64,000 nucleotides of DNA from an uncultured Pelagibacteraceae bacterium (GTDB taxonomy: Bacteria; Pseudomonadota; Alphaproteobacteria; Pelagibacterales; Pelagibacteraceae). The notes beneath the pieces are model-generated. The model worked only from the letters and a program-made list of their open reading frames with translations. It had not been told where the DNA came from and searched no databases. How positions within the stretch are numbered: position 1 is the first letter of the stretch; each line of letters opens with the position of its first letter. Positions 16,420 to 25,558 of this stretch are shown piece by piece. The position numbers were made by a program, and so were the translations under genes. Location of the stretch: the NCBI GenBank assembly GCA_902543485.1, contig CACBYP010000003.1:91549-155548 (forward strand), read 5' to 3'.

Positions 16420-17430
16420 ATGAGAAAAATTGCATTAATTACTGGTATCAATGGGCAAGATGGAGCTTATCTAGCCCAGTTTTTACTAAAAAAAAAATAT
16501 AAAGTTATTGGGACTCATAAATCAAATAAGCCAAATATTTTAAAGTTAAAAAGATTGGGAATTGAAAAAAAAGTTAAATTGAGAAAAATGGATCTAGGCA
16601 GATTAAAAGATATACAAAAAATTTTTAATAAATATAAAATTAATGAAGTATATAATTTAGCGTCTCAGTCATATATTGATAAATCTTTTTATGACCCAAT
16701 AAAAACATCTGATATAAATGCTATTGGAGTTTTGCGCCTGTTAGAAACAATTAGATCAAAAAAATACAAAATTAAATTTTATCAAGCATCGTCTTCTGAA
16801 ATGTTTGGAAATAATAAAAATTACAAGCAATCTGAAACATCAAGATTTGATCCCCAAAGTCCATATGCTGTTAGTAAACTATATGGACATTTTATAACTA
16901 AAAATTATCGAGAATCTTATAATATTTTTGCAGTGTCAGGAATTTTGTTTAACCACGAATCTCCACTTAGAGATAAAAAATTTGTTACTTCTAAAGTCAT
17001 ACAAGGTCTAATTGATATTAAAAATAATAAAATAAATAAAATAAAACTTGGAAATATAAACATTAAAAGAGATTGGGGATATTCAAAAGAGTATGTGGCT
17101 CAAATGTGGAAAATGATGCAATTAAAAAAACCAAATGATTACATTATTGCTACAGGAAAAGCTCACTCTTTAAAAAAATTAATAAATATCGCAACTAAAA
17201 ATCTTGGGATGAAAACTAAATGGAAAGGATCAGGTTCAAATTTAAAATTAATTAATAAATTGAACAATAAAGTAATAATTTTATCAGACAAAAAATTTTT
17301 TAGACCATCAGATGTAATTTGTACTAGAGGTGATATATCAAAAGCAAAAAAAGATCTAAATTGGAGACCAAAGACTAGTTTTAATCAACTTGTTAATATT
17401 TTGATTATGGATTATCAAAAAAAAAATTAA
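16420..17430 (+). CDS. GDP-mannose 4,6-dehydratase-like SDR (second Gmd)
   Basis: 336 residues. ALITGINGQDGAYLAQFLLKK at the N-terminus, NLASQSYIDKSF, the FYQASSSEMFG segment, SPYAVSKLYGH with the YxxxK pair, LFNHESPLRDKKFVTSKV and IKRDWGYSKEYV match Gmd closely. It lacks a Thr/Asp-rich stretch after residue 35 that the other Gmd (33211-34257) has, so it is a diverged paralogue. The likely product is GDP-4-keto-6-deoxymannose or a relative. No reductase gene lies beside it, unlike the gmd-fcl pair. Confidence 0.85.
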   Translation: MRKIALITGINGQDGAYLAQFLLKKKYKVIGTHKSNKPNILKLKRLGIEKKVKLRKMDLGRLKDIQKIFNKYKINEVYNLASQSYIDKSFYDPIKTSDINAIGVLRLLETIRSKKYKIKFYQASSSEMFGNNKNYKQSETSRFDPQSPYAVSKLYGHFITKNYRESYNIFAVSGILFNHESPLRDKKFVTSKVIQGLIDIKNNKINKIKLGNINIKRDWGYSKEYVAQMWKMMQLKKPNDYIIATGKAHSLKKLINIATKNLGMKTKWKGSGSNLKLINKLNNKVIILSDKKFFRPSDVICTRGDISKAKKDLNWRPKTSFNQLVNILIMDYQKKN

Positions 17431-17495
17431 ATTAATTGCAATTTTATAATAAATTAAAATGATATTTTTTTATTAATTAATTATCGGTTCAAATA

Positions 17496-19166
17496 ATGAT
17501 CGAAATTATAATTTCTTCAGTATTAAGTTCAATATTTATTTCATCCTATGGAAATTTTTTTTGTAAAATTTTCTTCAGTCAAAATTACTCTAAAAATCTT
17601 TTGTTATCAGAAAAATCTTTGATTGGTATTATATTTTTGACATTTATATCTATAATTTTAAATTTTTTCACACCACTTAATGAATTAATTTGTTCAATAA
17701 TTTTTTTAATAGGTATTTTTTTATCATTCAAGAACAAGATCTATTATGATTATAAATTATTATTAATTACTTCATTTGTATCTTTAATACTTGTCTCATA
17801 TTCAAATATAAATAGACCAGATGCTGGATTATACCATCTCCCAATTATTAGCATGCTTAATGAAAGTAAAATAATATTGGGATCTGCAAATCTTCACTTC
17901 CGTTTTGCTCATGGGTCAATAATTCAAAATTTTTCTAGTTTATATAATATTTATTTTTTAAGCTTAAATTTTATAACAATCTCAATTGCTTCCATTTTTT
18001 CATTTTTTTTGTATTTTTTATACGAAAAATTTAGCTTTACATTAAAGCAGGGTAACAAAAATTTATCATTTCTCTATACTTTTACTTTTGTTTTCTTAGT
18101 TTATTCATTCAATCGTTACAGTGGATATGGTAATGATGCAATTGCCCATATATTTTTTATTTATTTGTTTTTTTTATTTCTCAATTTTAAATTTGATAGT
18201 TCCATAAATCATGATCAATTTTTAAAAACTTTATTAATCAGTATTTTTTTAGTTGGTTTAAAGTTATTTATGATATTAACTATAGCTATTCCATTGATAT
18301 TATTATTTAAATTTAAACCAAAATTAAAGTTATTTAAAAATATTAGCACCTATATTTGTTTATTATTTATTATTTCTTTTTCTTTAAAATCAATTCTTAC
18401 TAGTGGATGTGTATTTTATCCTTTAGAAATCACATGTATTAAATCAATGAAAATCTTCAACAAAAATCAATTGGTAAATACTTCGGAAATGAGTGAGGCA
18501 TGGTCAAAAGGATGGCCTGATCAAGAGAAAGCAGCAAAAGATTATTCTACTTATAACAATAATTTTGTATGGATAGAAACATGGAAAGATAATCATTTTA
18601 AGTTTATTAAAAAAAAAATAAGTCCTTATATAATTTTTTTGATTTTGATTTTATTTTATTTTTTGATTATAAGAGAAAAAGTATTACATAAAGAAAAATC
18701 TTTTAATGAATTTAATTTTAAAGATTTATTTATAATTTTATCTTTTTTAATATTTTGTAATTTAATTTGGTTTTTTAAATTTCCATTATACAGATTTGGT
18801 ATTTCATTTTTGTACTGTCTAATTTTAATATTATTTGCAATATTTGCTAAAGATATTATAAAATTTGTACCAGTAAAAAAACTTAAAAATTTTTCAATTT
18901 TACTAATATTAGTATCTTCGACTGGATTTATTACAAAGAATTCATTAAGAATTATTAAAGCTAATACATTAGGAAGCAATGAAATATGGCCACAAATTAT
19001 CCCATTAGAAAATATTGAGAAAGTTAAAATTGATAATAATGGTTATTATTACTTTAGTAGCAGTAGCCAATGTATGTATAGTTTATCACCATGCACCTAT
19101 TATAGACCAAAAAATTTAATGTTTTCAACTTTTTTAAACTACAAAATATTTTGGATAAAAAGTTAA
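17496..19166 (+). CDS. Polytopic membrane protein, GT-C-like (paralogue A)
   Basis: 556 residues with about 12 hydrophobic helices. A first extracytoplasmic loop carries RPDAGLYHLPII near residue 108. Later come a TSGCVFYPLEITC loop near 300, a hydrophilic loop with Trp (GWPDQEKAA), and a soluble C-terminal tail with a Cys pair (SQCMYSLSPCTYY). The D-x3-YHL motif and the Cys-containing loop recur in the protein at 29433-31094, and D-x3-YHL alone in 43563-45431. The architecture resembles LIC_10190/PMT-like GT-C transferases that use polyprenyl-P-sugars. Function is not proven. Its stop abuts the converging GT2 gene with no spacer. Confidence 0.7.
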   Translation: MIEIIISSVLSSIFISSYGNFFCKIFFSQNYSKNLLLSEKSLIGIIFLTFISIILNFFTPLNELICSIIFLIGIFLSFKNKIYYDYKLLLITSFVSLILVSYSNINRPDAGLYHLPIISMLNESKIILGSANLHFRFAHGSIIQNFSSLYNIYFLSLNFITISIASIFSFFLYFLYEKFSFTLKQGNKNLSFLYTFTFVFLVYSFNRYSGYGNDAIAHIFFIYLFFLFLNFKFDSSINHDQFLKTLLISIFLVGLKLFMILTIAIPLILLFKFKPKLKLFKNISTYICLLFIISFSLKSILTSGCVFYPLEITCIKSMKIFNKNQLVNTSEMSEAWSKGWPDQEKAAKDYSTYNNNFVWIETWKDNHFKFIKKKISPYIIFLILILFYFLIIREKVLHKEKSFNEFNFKDLFIILSFLIFCNLIWFFKFPLYRFGISFLYCLILILFAIFAKDIIKFVPVKKLKNFSILLILVSSTGFITKNSLRIIKANTLGSNEIWPQIIPLENIEKVKIDNNGYYYFSSSSQCMYSLSPCTYYRPKNLMFSTFLNYKIFWIKS

Positions 19167-19859
19167 TTATTTAAAAATGCTATATCTAACAATACAAAAT
19201 AATGCTCTAAAAGCATCTTTTATTGTAATTTTTTTTCCTTCTTCATAAGATCTGCCACTATAACTTATTGGTACCTCATAGAATATAAATTTTTTTTTTG
19301 CTAATTTCACTGTTATCTCAGGTTCAATTCCAAAACCTTTTTCTGCAAGAGATATATCTTTAAGACATTCTTTTTTAAAAACTTTATATCCAGTTTCCAT
19401 ATCTGTCATATTCAAATTGGTAAAAATATTTGTCATTGTTGTGAGTAATTTGTTTGCAATATAATGCCAATAATAGTGGAGTCTCACATAGTCCCCTCCC
19501 ATAAACCTTGATCCATAAACAATTTGAGCATCTGTTTTAATAAATGGCACAATAAGCTTACTATAATCACTAGGATCATACTCTAAATCTGCGTCTTGAA
19601 TTAAAATTAGATCTCCTGTTGCATTTGAAAACCCCGTTTTTAATGCAGAACCTTTTCCTTTATTATTTTCATGATTTATTAAAATAATATCTCGATATTT
19701 TTCTTTTAATTCCATAAGAATTTTTGATGTGTTATCTGTTGAACCATCATTAATGATGATAACTTCTTTAATTATTTTTTCTTGCATGTAAATTTTATCT
19801 ATAATTAGGGAAATTGTTTTTTCCTCGTTAAAACATGGTATAATAATAGATACTTTCAT
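19167..19859 (-). CDS. GT2 glycosyltransferase (DPM1-like)
   Basis: 230 residues from the ATG at 19857-19859 (MKVSIIIPCFNEEKT), which overlaps the upstream ligase-like stop by 4 nt (ATGA). An upstream in-frame ATG at 19895 would overlap by 40 nt and is less likely. Motifs: IINDGSTDNTS, the DxD in LIQDADLEYDP, VYGSRFMGG and DMETGYKVFKKE. This is the polyprenyl-phosphate glucose/mannose synthase-like subgroup. No C-terminal membrane domain is present. It probably supplies a lipid-linked sugar to a GT-C enzyme of the island. Confidence 0.9.
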   Translation of the reverse strand: MKVSIIIPCFNEEKTISLIIDKIYMQEKIIKEVIIINDGSTDNTSKILMELKEKYRDIILINHENNKGKGSALKTGFSNATGDLILIQDADLEYDPSDYSKLIVPFIKTDAQIVYGSRFMGGDYVRLHYYWHYIANKLLTTMTNIFTNLNMTDMETGYKVFKKECLKDISLAEKGFGIEPEITVKLAKKKFIFYEVPISYSGRSYEEGKKITIKDAFRALFCIVRYSIFK

Positions 19860-21217
19860 TTTTTTATATTTATAATTTGGAAAATCATAATACAAATAAT
19901 AAGTGCAAATCCACCATTAAAATAGCCAGCTCCCCTAATTAATTGTGTTAATATTATAGGTAAATAAAAAAGTTTATTTCCTATACTGATTTTAGTATTA
20001 AATAAGTAATTTATTAAATAAAAGAAAAAAACAATACTAAAAACTCCAAACTCAACAATTATTTTAAAAAGATTATTACTTCCATCTTTTATATTATACT
20101 CGCCTACTCTTTTATTAATTGGTGGATACATTTTATTATAAAATTCAAAGGCATCACTATATCGATTTAAACCCCATCCAAATGGCCTATCTTTTATAGA
20201 AATTAAGGTTATTCTTAAGTTATTTAAATAAATTGATGAAGATAAAAATGTATCAAGCTCAAGCTTAGCTTTAATTATATTGTAAATCCTTATGTAATTT
20301 TTTTTAATGTATGGAATCTCATTTTGATTTTTAATTTCTTTATTATATTTATTTATATCAAAATCTTTATTATCATACTCAAGAACAAAAATTCTATATT
20401 TACATTCATCACTGTTGATAAAACTTAATGAAAACACAATTAATAGTGTTGCAAATAAAATTTGCGTTTTTTTTTTGATTTTATCGAAATTAAATAAATT
20501 AATTATAATTATACTTAAAATTACACCTACAATTAGTGTCGTTGAGCTTTTAATAAAACAAACGATAGCAAAAATTAGAATTAATAATTTTACAATATTT
20601 GAAATTTTTTTTTCACTGACAATATAAATACCATAAGCCAAAACTCCAGGTGCAACCATCCCTAAGTGTGAGTTTTCTTTAAATAAAAGTTCTGAGAAAG
20701 ATACTTTATAAGGAGATGAACTAACTCTACCAAGATCCACACTCGAGTGAGTAAAAAAACTAAATACATCAGGTATCCCACCGCAAAAAAATGGTGCATC
20801 AGGTAATTTTAATAAAATACCTATTGAAGATGATATTAAAAATAGGAATAGGAATAATATTAAAGATTTTTCTAAAATTTCTGAGAAATTATTATTAAAA
20901 TAGACAGAAACTAAAATAATAAATGAAAAAAAAATGTAAGAAAATAAAATATTGTAATCTAATTTTGCATTGTCATAAAATAAATTTATAAACAAATGTA
21001 AAAATAAAAATAAAATTATAAATGAGGATAATTTTAAAGAGCTATAATTACTATTTTTTAAATCTTTAATTAATTTGTAAATAAGGGGTATAAATATTAT
21101 TAGAATTAAAAATCTTGCTTGAAATAACTCAAATTTAACATCCCATAAATATACAAAGCTTATAAAGCCAATGTATAAAAATAAATAATCACTATTATTT
21201 TTTGTTTTTTCTAACAT
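19856..21217 (-). CDS. O-antigen ligase/polymerase-like membrane protein (first of tandem pair)
   Basis: 453 residues, about 11 hydrophobic helices, with a large periplasmic loop around residues 270-350 that contains GWGLNRYSDAFEF followed by DGSNNLFKIIVEFG. This W/G..N...H/N pattern before a late helix is the Wzy_C-type signature, with Asn where ligases usually have His. It could ligate or polymerise a lipid-linked glycan. It overlaps the upstream ligase-like gene by 23 nt and the downstream GT2 by 4 nt. Confidence 0.7.
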   Translation of the reverse strand: MLEKTKNNSDYLFLYIGFISFVYLWDVKFELFQARFLILIIFIPLIYKLIKDLKNSNYSSLKLSSFIILFLFLHLFINLFYDNAKLDYNILFSYIFFSFIILVSVYFNNNFSEILEKSLILFLFLFLISSSIGILLKLPDAPFFCGGIPDVFSFFTHSSVDLGRVSSSPYKVSFSELLFKENSHLGMVAPGVLAYGIYIVSEKKISNIVKLLILIFAIVCFIKSSTTLIVGVILSIIIINLFNFDKIKKKTQILFATLLIVFSLSFINSDECKYRIFVLEYDNKDFDINKYNKEIKNQNEIPYIKKNYIRIYNIIKAKLELDTFLSSSIYLNNLRITLISIKDRPFGWGLNRYSDAFEFYNKMYPPINKRVGEYNIKDGSNNLFKIIVEFGVFSIVFFFYLINYLFNTKISIGNKLFYLPIILTQLIRGAGYFNGGFALIICIMIFQIINIKK

Positions 21218-22757
21218 TTATATCTAGATTTTTGTCAACAAAATAAAAAATTAATGGATAAAAAGTTACAATATTAAGCCAATTGTTAAAGAAATTTCCA
21301 GAAGTCGAAAATGGAAATAATATTGAAAAATAGAATGATAAAAAAATTATTTCTCTTGGATTATTGTATTTATTCATAAATATTAAAGCAAGATTTTTTA
21401 AAATTTTAAAAGAGATGAATATAAATAAGCCAAATATAAATAGAAACCCAATATAACCAATTTCAGATAAAAGTTGTAAATAAAAATTGTGAGGGTGTGT
21501 CGAGCAACCGCTTATTTTTCTTTTAGAGTAAACTGGAATATTAAATATAGATGGGTCTAAATTTGCTATTCTATTACCATTCCAAAATAAATCTTTTTCT
21601 AGATCTAATTTCAAAACTTTTCCAGCTTTATCAGAATAATATTTTAATATTCTTGAAGAATTTTCAAATTTATAATTAAAAATTAAATCACCGTGCTTTA
21701 TTACATCGCCTTCTTTAATATATTGCTTCGTAATTTTAAGTGGTTTGTTATTTTTTTTCCATCCTAAATCAATCAACAATTCAGAATTATTAATTATTTT
21801 AAAGTTTGGACTGTATGAAATATATTCTGACTTATCACAGAAATATCTAAATGATTTTGGTCCTAATCCAAGAAATTTATTTGAATTTGAAATTTTTAAA
21901 GCTGTCTCAAAAAGTGGCATGTAATAGGGTAATATTATTTTATCTTTAGAGATTAGTTGTTTTGCAGTCTGAATAAAATATCGATCTAATATTGTGGGAT
22001 TTATCAACTGTATAATTCCTAACATTAAAATAAAAGAAAATGCTAAAGATGCTTTTGTGATTAATTCAATTTTAATTAAAACTAAAAATATAGAAAGAAA
22101 TATTAATAAAAGAAAAAAAGACGACCTTTCTCCAGTCAAAAATATCAATATAATTGTTAAAATAAGACATATACAATTAGTAATAAAAAAAAGTTTTTCT
22201 TTTTTATATATGTAAGAAAAATATAGTATTACAGGTGTCATTTTAAAAAGAAAACTTCCTAAAACAAGGTCATCACCAAAAAATCCTGAAATTCTATCTG
22301 GTCTAAGTTTTTGATAACCTATTAAATTTTCTCCAAAAATAAATTGTACGTATCCATCAAATAAAACAGTAAATATTGTAGCTATGAATACAAAATATAT
22401 AAAAATTAATTTATCATAATTTTTGTTTAATATATCTGAAGATGCATAGACAAATATAAAAAACCTGAAATAAAATAAAACATTAATCCAAACTTCATTA
22501 TAAATGTCAGAAAAAATAAAAGTATTAATTAGTAGATAAAGATAGAATATAAAAAAAAAAATAAAAAGATTTTCTTTTAATAAAAAAAATTTTTTTCTAT
22601 AAATAATATTGAAAATATATTGTAATCCAATTATAGATATAAATAAATCAGCTAAAAGTGGGCCAGCAACAATTGCAGCTGGTACTAATGAAATTATAAA
22701 AATTAAAAAACTGTTGTAATTAAAAAATAGACCCTTTGAAATTAATTTTTTTACCAT
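21195..22757 (-). CDS. O-antigen ligase (WaaL/Wzy_C family)
   Basis: 520 residues, about 11 helices. The periplasmic loop near residues 270-430 is large and ends in the ligase hallmark STHPHNFYLQLLSEIGYIGFLFI, whose His is required in characterised WaaL enzymes. The central loop also holds an inserted beta-rich-looking segment (residues about 330-400, with Lys/Gly/Asp turns) not usual for the family. It would attach undecaprenyl-linked glycan to an acceptor. It overlaps the upstream GT2 gene by 38 nt and is directly followed by a second ligase-like gene. Confidence 0.85.
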   Translation of the reverse strand: MVKKLISKGLFFNYNSFLIFIISLVPAAIVAGPLLADLFISIIGLQYIFNIIYRKKFFLLKENLFIFFFIFYLYLLINTFIFSDIYNEVWINVLFYFRFFIFVYASSDILNKNYDKLIFIYFVFIATIFTVLFDGYVQFIFGENLIGYQKLRPDRISGFFGDDLVLGSFLFKMTPVILYFSYIYKKEKLFFITNCICLILTIILIFLTGERSSFFLLLIFLSIFLVLIKIELITKASLAFSFILMLGIIQLINPTILDRYFIQTAKQLISKDKIILPYYMPLFETALKISNSNKFLGLGPKSFRYFCDKSEYISYSPNFKIINNSELLIDLGWKKNNKPLKITKQYIKEGDVIKHGDLIFNYKFENSSRILKYYSDKAGKVLKLDLEKDLFWNGNRIANLDPSIFNIPVYSKRKISGCSTHPHNFYLQLLSEIGYIGFLFIFGLFIFISFKILKNLALIFMNKYNNPREIIFLSFYFSILFPFSTSGNFFNNWLNIVTFYPLIFYFVDKNLDINVRKNKK

Positions 22758-23496
22758 CGTAAAATTGTTTAACTCTATTTCTACATTTTAAAAAGAAAAA
22801 TCTTAAAATTTTAAAAATATTCAAATGAATATTTAGGAATTGTAGAATTCTAATATTTTGAATAAATATTTTATAAATACTTCTATTAGATATTCCTCCA
22901 ATTCGCATACTTACCAAAATTTTGTCTAAATAAACAAAATTTATATTTTTTTTCTCTAAAAATCTGTACATCAACTCTATATCTGCTGGATTGCCAATTG
23001 ACTGTTTATATAAACCATATTTTTCATAAATTTTTTTTTTAACAACAAAACTTGGATGTGGCGGTGACCATCCATTATGAAAAAAACCTTTTTCATAAGT
23101 ATTGCTAATCCATAATCTTAAGGGTTTATATTTTTTATCAACATAAATAAGATTTCCATAAAGAATATCTACATTATTAAGTGAAAAGCTTTGACAAATT
23201 TTGTGCAATACATCATTTGTATAAAAATAATCGTCAGAGTTTAATATTAATATATACTTTCCTCTTGCTAGATTTATACCTTTATTAATTGCATCATATA
23301 TTCCATTATCTGCTTCTGATAATATTTTTATTTTGTCATTACCAAATTCTTTAATAATTTTTAATGTTTTATCTGTAGATTTTTTATCAATAATAATTTG
23401 TTCATAATCGTGAAAATTTTGAGATTGTATAGAAAGAATATTTTTTTTTATTGTTTCTTCACTATTAAATGTAGGTGTTATTATAGATATTCTCAA
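22720..23496 (-). CDS. GT2 glycosyltransferase (WcaA-like)
   Basis: 258 residues. MRISIITPTFNSEETIKKNILSI, then EADNGIYDAINKGINLARGKY, the DxD-like LILNSDDYFY, and HPSFVVKKKIYEKYGLY. This colanic-acid-type GT2 subgroup adds single sugars to a lipid-linked oligosaccharide in the cytosol. The C-terminal 60 residues are basic and hydrophobic (ILRFFFLKCRNRVKQF) and may dock to the membrane. It resembles the GT2 at 47181-47957. It lies 37 nt after the end of the GDPD-like gene. Confidence 0.9.
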   Translation of the reverse strand: MRISIITPTFNSEETIKKNILSIQSQNFHDYEQIIIDKKSTDKTLKIIKEFGNDKIKILSEADNGIYDAINKGINLARGKYILILNSDDYFYTNDVLHKICQSFSLNNVDILYGNLIYVDKKYKPLRLWISNTYEKGFFHNGWSPPHPSFVVKKKIYEKYGLYKQSIGNPADIELMYRFLEKKNINFVYLDKILVSMRIGGISNRSIYKIFIQNIRILQFLNIHLNIFKILRFFFLKCRNRVKQFYDGKKINFKGSIF

Positions 23497-23533
23497 ATTT
23501 TTTCTCCATTAAGGTTTTCAATATAACTTACAA

Positions 23534-24124
23534 CTATAAATTATTTGTCCAAATATTAGCACAAATCATGTCTGTCATAACTGCATTTGGAAAATATTTA
23601 TTTTTTTTGAAAAAATTAATATAATTTTTTATATCTTTTTTTCTATTCCATCTCTCTGGACTTACTAAACAAGTTTTATATTTTTTGAGATATACTAAGT
23701 TTTTATTGTTTAACGGTAATTTATTAACAGTATCTATCCATACCCATTTTACAAATCTCCTTAAATTATTTGTCAATTCCAGTGGTTCAAATTCAGAAAA
23801 TCTTGATGATAAATTGTTTTTTAAATTACCTTTTGAGGTAAATATAAAAGGGTGCTCAACATCTAATAAAAAAAATGATTTAACTTTGTATTTTTTAGCC
23901 ATTGTAATAACATCTTTTTCTATACCCGCCTCTTTAATGTTAAAAATAATAGTGCCATTTTGATAATTTTTTAAAAAATTAGATAATTTATCTCCGTTTT
24001 TTTTTGGTTCATGATTTAAAATTAGCTCTGAATTAAAGGATCTTACATCAATCTCAACACCAAAATTTTTTGGAATAGATTTTAAAAATTTTATTTTATT
24101 AACTCTATGAATAATTATTTCCAT
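23534..24124 (-). CDS. GDPD/PI-PLC-like phosphodiesterase domain protein
   Basis: 196 residues. The N-terminus IIIHRVNKI followed by FGVEIDVRSFNSELILNHEP reproduces the glycerophosphodiester phosphodiesterase pattern HR...(x)E-x-D...H. A later VKSFFLLDVEHPFI and VKWVWIDTV fit barrel strands. It is shorter than the usual 230-260 residues and lacks a signal peptide, so it is cytosolic. The gene start is 20 nt inside the GT2 gene, making it the last member of the overlapping operon that begins with AraD at 29288. It could cleave or transfer a phosphodiester-linked group in polymer assembly; substrate unknown. Confidence 0.7.
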   Translation of the reverse strand: MEIIIHRVNKIKFLKSIPKNFGVEIDVRSFNSELILNHEPKKNGDKLSNFLKNYQNGTIIFNIKEAGIEKDVITMAKKYKVKSFFLLDVEHPFIFTSKGNLKNNLSSRFSEFEPLELTNNLRRFVKWVWIDTVNKLPLNNKNLVYLKKYKTCLVSPERWNRKKDIKNYINFFKKNKYFPNAVMTDMICANIWTNNL

Positions 24125-24824
24125 TTATTTTTAATTTCAAAATATATTTTAATGATCTGTATGTTAATTTAATTTTGCCTAGTAAATTTCCTCCACCTTT
24201 TGCTGTTCCCGCAAATCTTTGCCCCCAATTAATTGGAAATTTCTTAATCTTATATTTAAAATGAGTTGATAATACCAGTAAATATAAATCTAAAGAAAAG
24301 TCATAAGGTGGGTTCTTGAACTTTTCTACAAATTTTTTGTTAAAAATTTTTGGTTGAGCATTAATATCTTCTAAATTTGTATCAAATATAAGGTTTACTA
24401 ATTTTGCCATAAAAAAAGTAAATAATCTGTCAAAAATTGTTCGATTTACTCTTTTTCCTTTAACTATAACTTTTTCATAGAGAAGCTCGTGTTTATATTT
24501 TAAAATTGCTTTTAAGACATCATTTGGATTTATTTGTAAATCTGCATGAAACCATGCAATTATTTTACCTGAGGAAATTTTTATCCCCATCAATATTCCG
24601 TGACCATATCCAAGATTTTTATTTAAGTTTTTTAATTTAAACTTTTTATTCTTAAAAATTGGATGGTTCCTTATGACCTTTATTGTATCATCGGTTGAAC
24701 CATTATTAACTAATATAACTTCAACTTTAGAGTTTTGTTTAATTATTTTTAATAGTTTATTACATAAAATTTTGAGATTTTTTGCCTCATTAAAACTAGG
24801 TACTACCAAACTTATCAAATTCAT
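24105..24824 (-). CDS. GT2 glycosyltransferase (polyprenyl-P-sugar synthase-like)
   Basis: 239 residues. ISLVVPSFNEAKNLKILCNKLL, VNNGSTDDTIKV, NLGYGHGILMGIKISSGKIIAWFHADLQINPND with a DxQ version of the DxD motif, and DINAQPKIFNKKF. It lacks membrane helices. It overlaps the upstream nucleotidyltransferase stop by 4 nt (ATGA), so the two are probably made in fixed ratio. In context it may transfer the sugar activated by the neighbouring nucleotidyltransferase to a lipid carrier. Confidence 0.88.
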   Translation of the reverse strand: MNLISLVVPSFNEAKNLKILCNKLLKIIKQNSKVEVILVNNGSTDDTIKVIRNHPIFKNKKFKLKNLNKNLGYGHGILMGIKISSGKIIAWFHADLQINPNDVLKAILKYKHELLYEKVIVKGKRVNRTIFDRLFTFFMAKLVNLIFDTNLEDINAQPKIFNKKFVEKFKNPPYDFSLDLYLLVLSTHFKYKIKKFPINWGQRFAGTAKGGGNLLGKIKLTYRSLKYILKLKINGNNYS

Positions 24825-25558
24825 AAAGTATTAAAATTGTTAAGTTCTTTTGGAGTTCCCCAACTAATATATTTTTTTACTTTGATATAGCTAACTTTCA
24901 TTTTTAGTTTTAATGCAATTTCAACACAAGTGTCTAAATAAAATTCATTATTAACCATAAGTCTTGATTTAAATAAATTATTTAATAATTTTTTAAATAT
25001 TTCGATATTTTTAAAAGCGAATATTCCTATTATAATCCAATCTTTTTCTGGTTTATTACTTACTTTAGATTTGCATGAACTTTTTAATATCTTTTCATTT
25101 TTTAATTTTATCCATCCAAAATTATTAAAATTATCAATATTAAATTTATTTGGTTTATTAACAAAAACTACAAAGTCATTTTTATGAAGTTTTTTTTCTA
25201 AAATTTTTTTATTGTATTCTATATACAGATCACAAGATGTAATAATTATATTCGAAAAAGGGTTTATGTATTTTTTTGCTTTGGAAACAGTTCTTGCTTG
25301 ACCATCTGTTTTATTTTTTAAAAAAATTATTTTTTTATTTTTAAATTTTTTATTTATTAGTTTTTTGTAATTATTTGCGAATCTATTTTTTCTTACTATA
25401 AAAAACCATTTATTATTCAATCCGTGCGATTCCGCTGCTTTTATAAACATTGGTGTACTCTTAACATTAATTAAAGGTTTCGGTTTTTTAAAACCTTCAA
25501 TTTTAAATCTTTTACCAATTCCAGACATTGGCATAATATAAATATTTTTATTTTTCAT
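24821..25558 (-). CDS. Sugar-phosphate nucleotidyltransferase (RmlA-type fold)
   Basis: 245 residues from the ATG at 25556-25558; a TTG two codons upstream is possible. YIMPMSGIGKRFKIEGFKKPKPLINV contains the GxGxRF...KPKPL nucleotide/phosphate-binding signature. TDGQARTVSKAK and the metal-binding Asp of ITSCDLYI follow. There is no left-handed beta-helix or acyltransferase tail. It would form an NDP-sugar from NTP and a sugar-1-phosphate; neither base nor sugar can be assigned. It overlaps the 2H phosphoesterase gene by 11 nt. Confidence 0.85.
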   Translation of the reverse strand: MKNKNIYIMPMSGIGKRFKIEGFKKPKPLINVKSTPMFIKAAESHGLNNKWFFIVRKNRFANNYKKLINKKFKNKKIIFLKNKTDGQARTVSKAKKYINPFSNIIITSCDLYIEYNKKILEKKLHKNDFVVFVNKPNKFNIDNFNNFGWIKLKNEKILKSSCKSKVSNKPEKDWIIIGIFAFKNIEIFKKLLNNLFKSRLMVNNEFYLDTCVEIALKLKMKVSYIKVKKYISWGTPKELNNFNTL

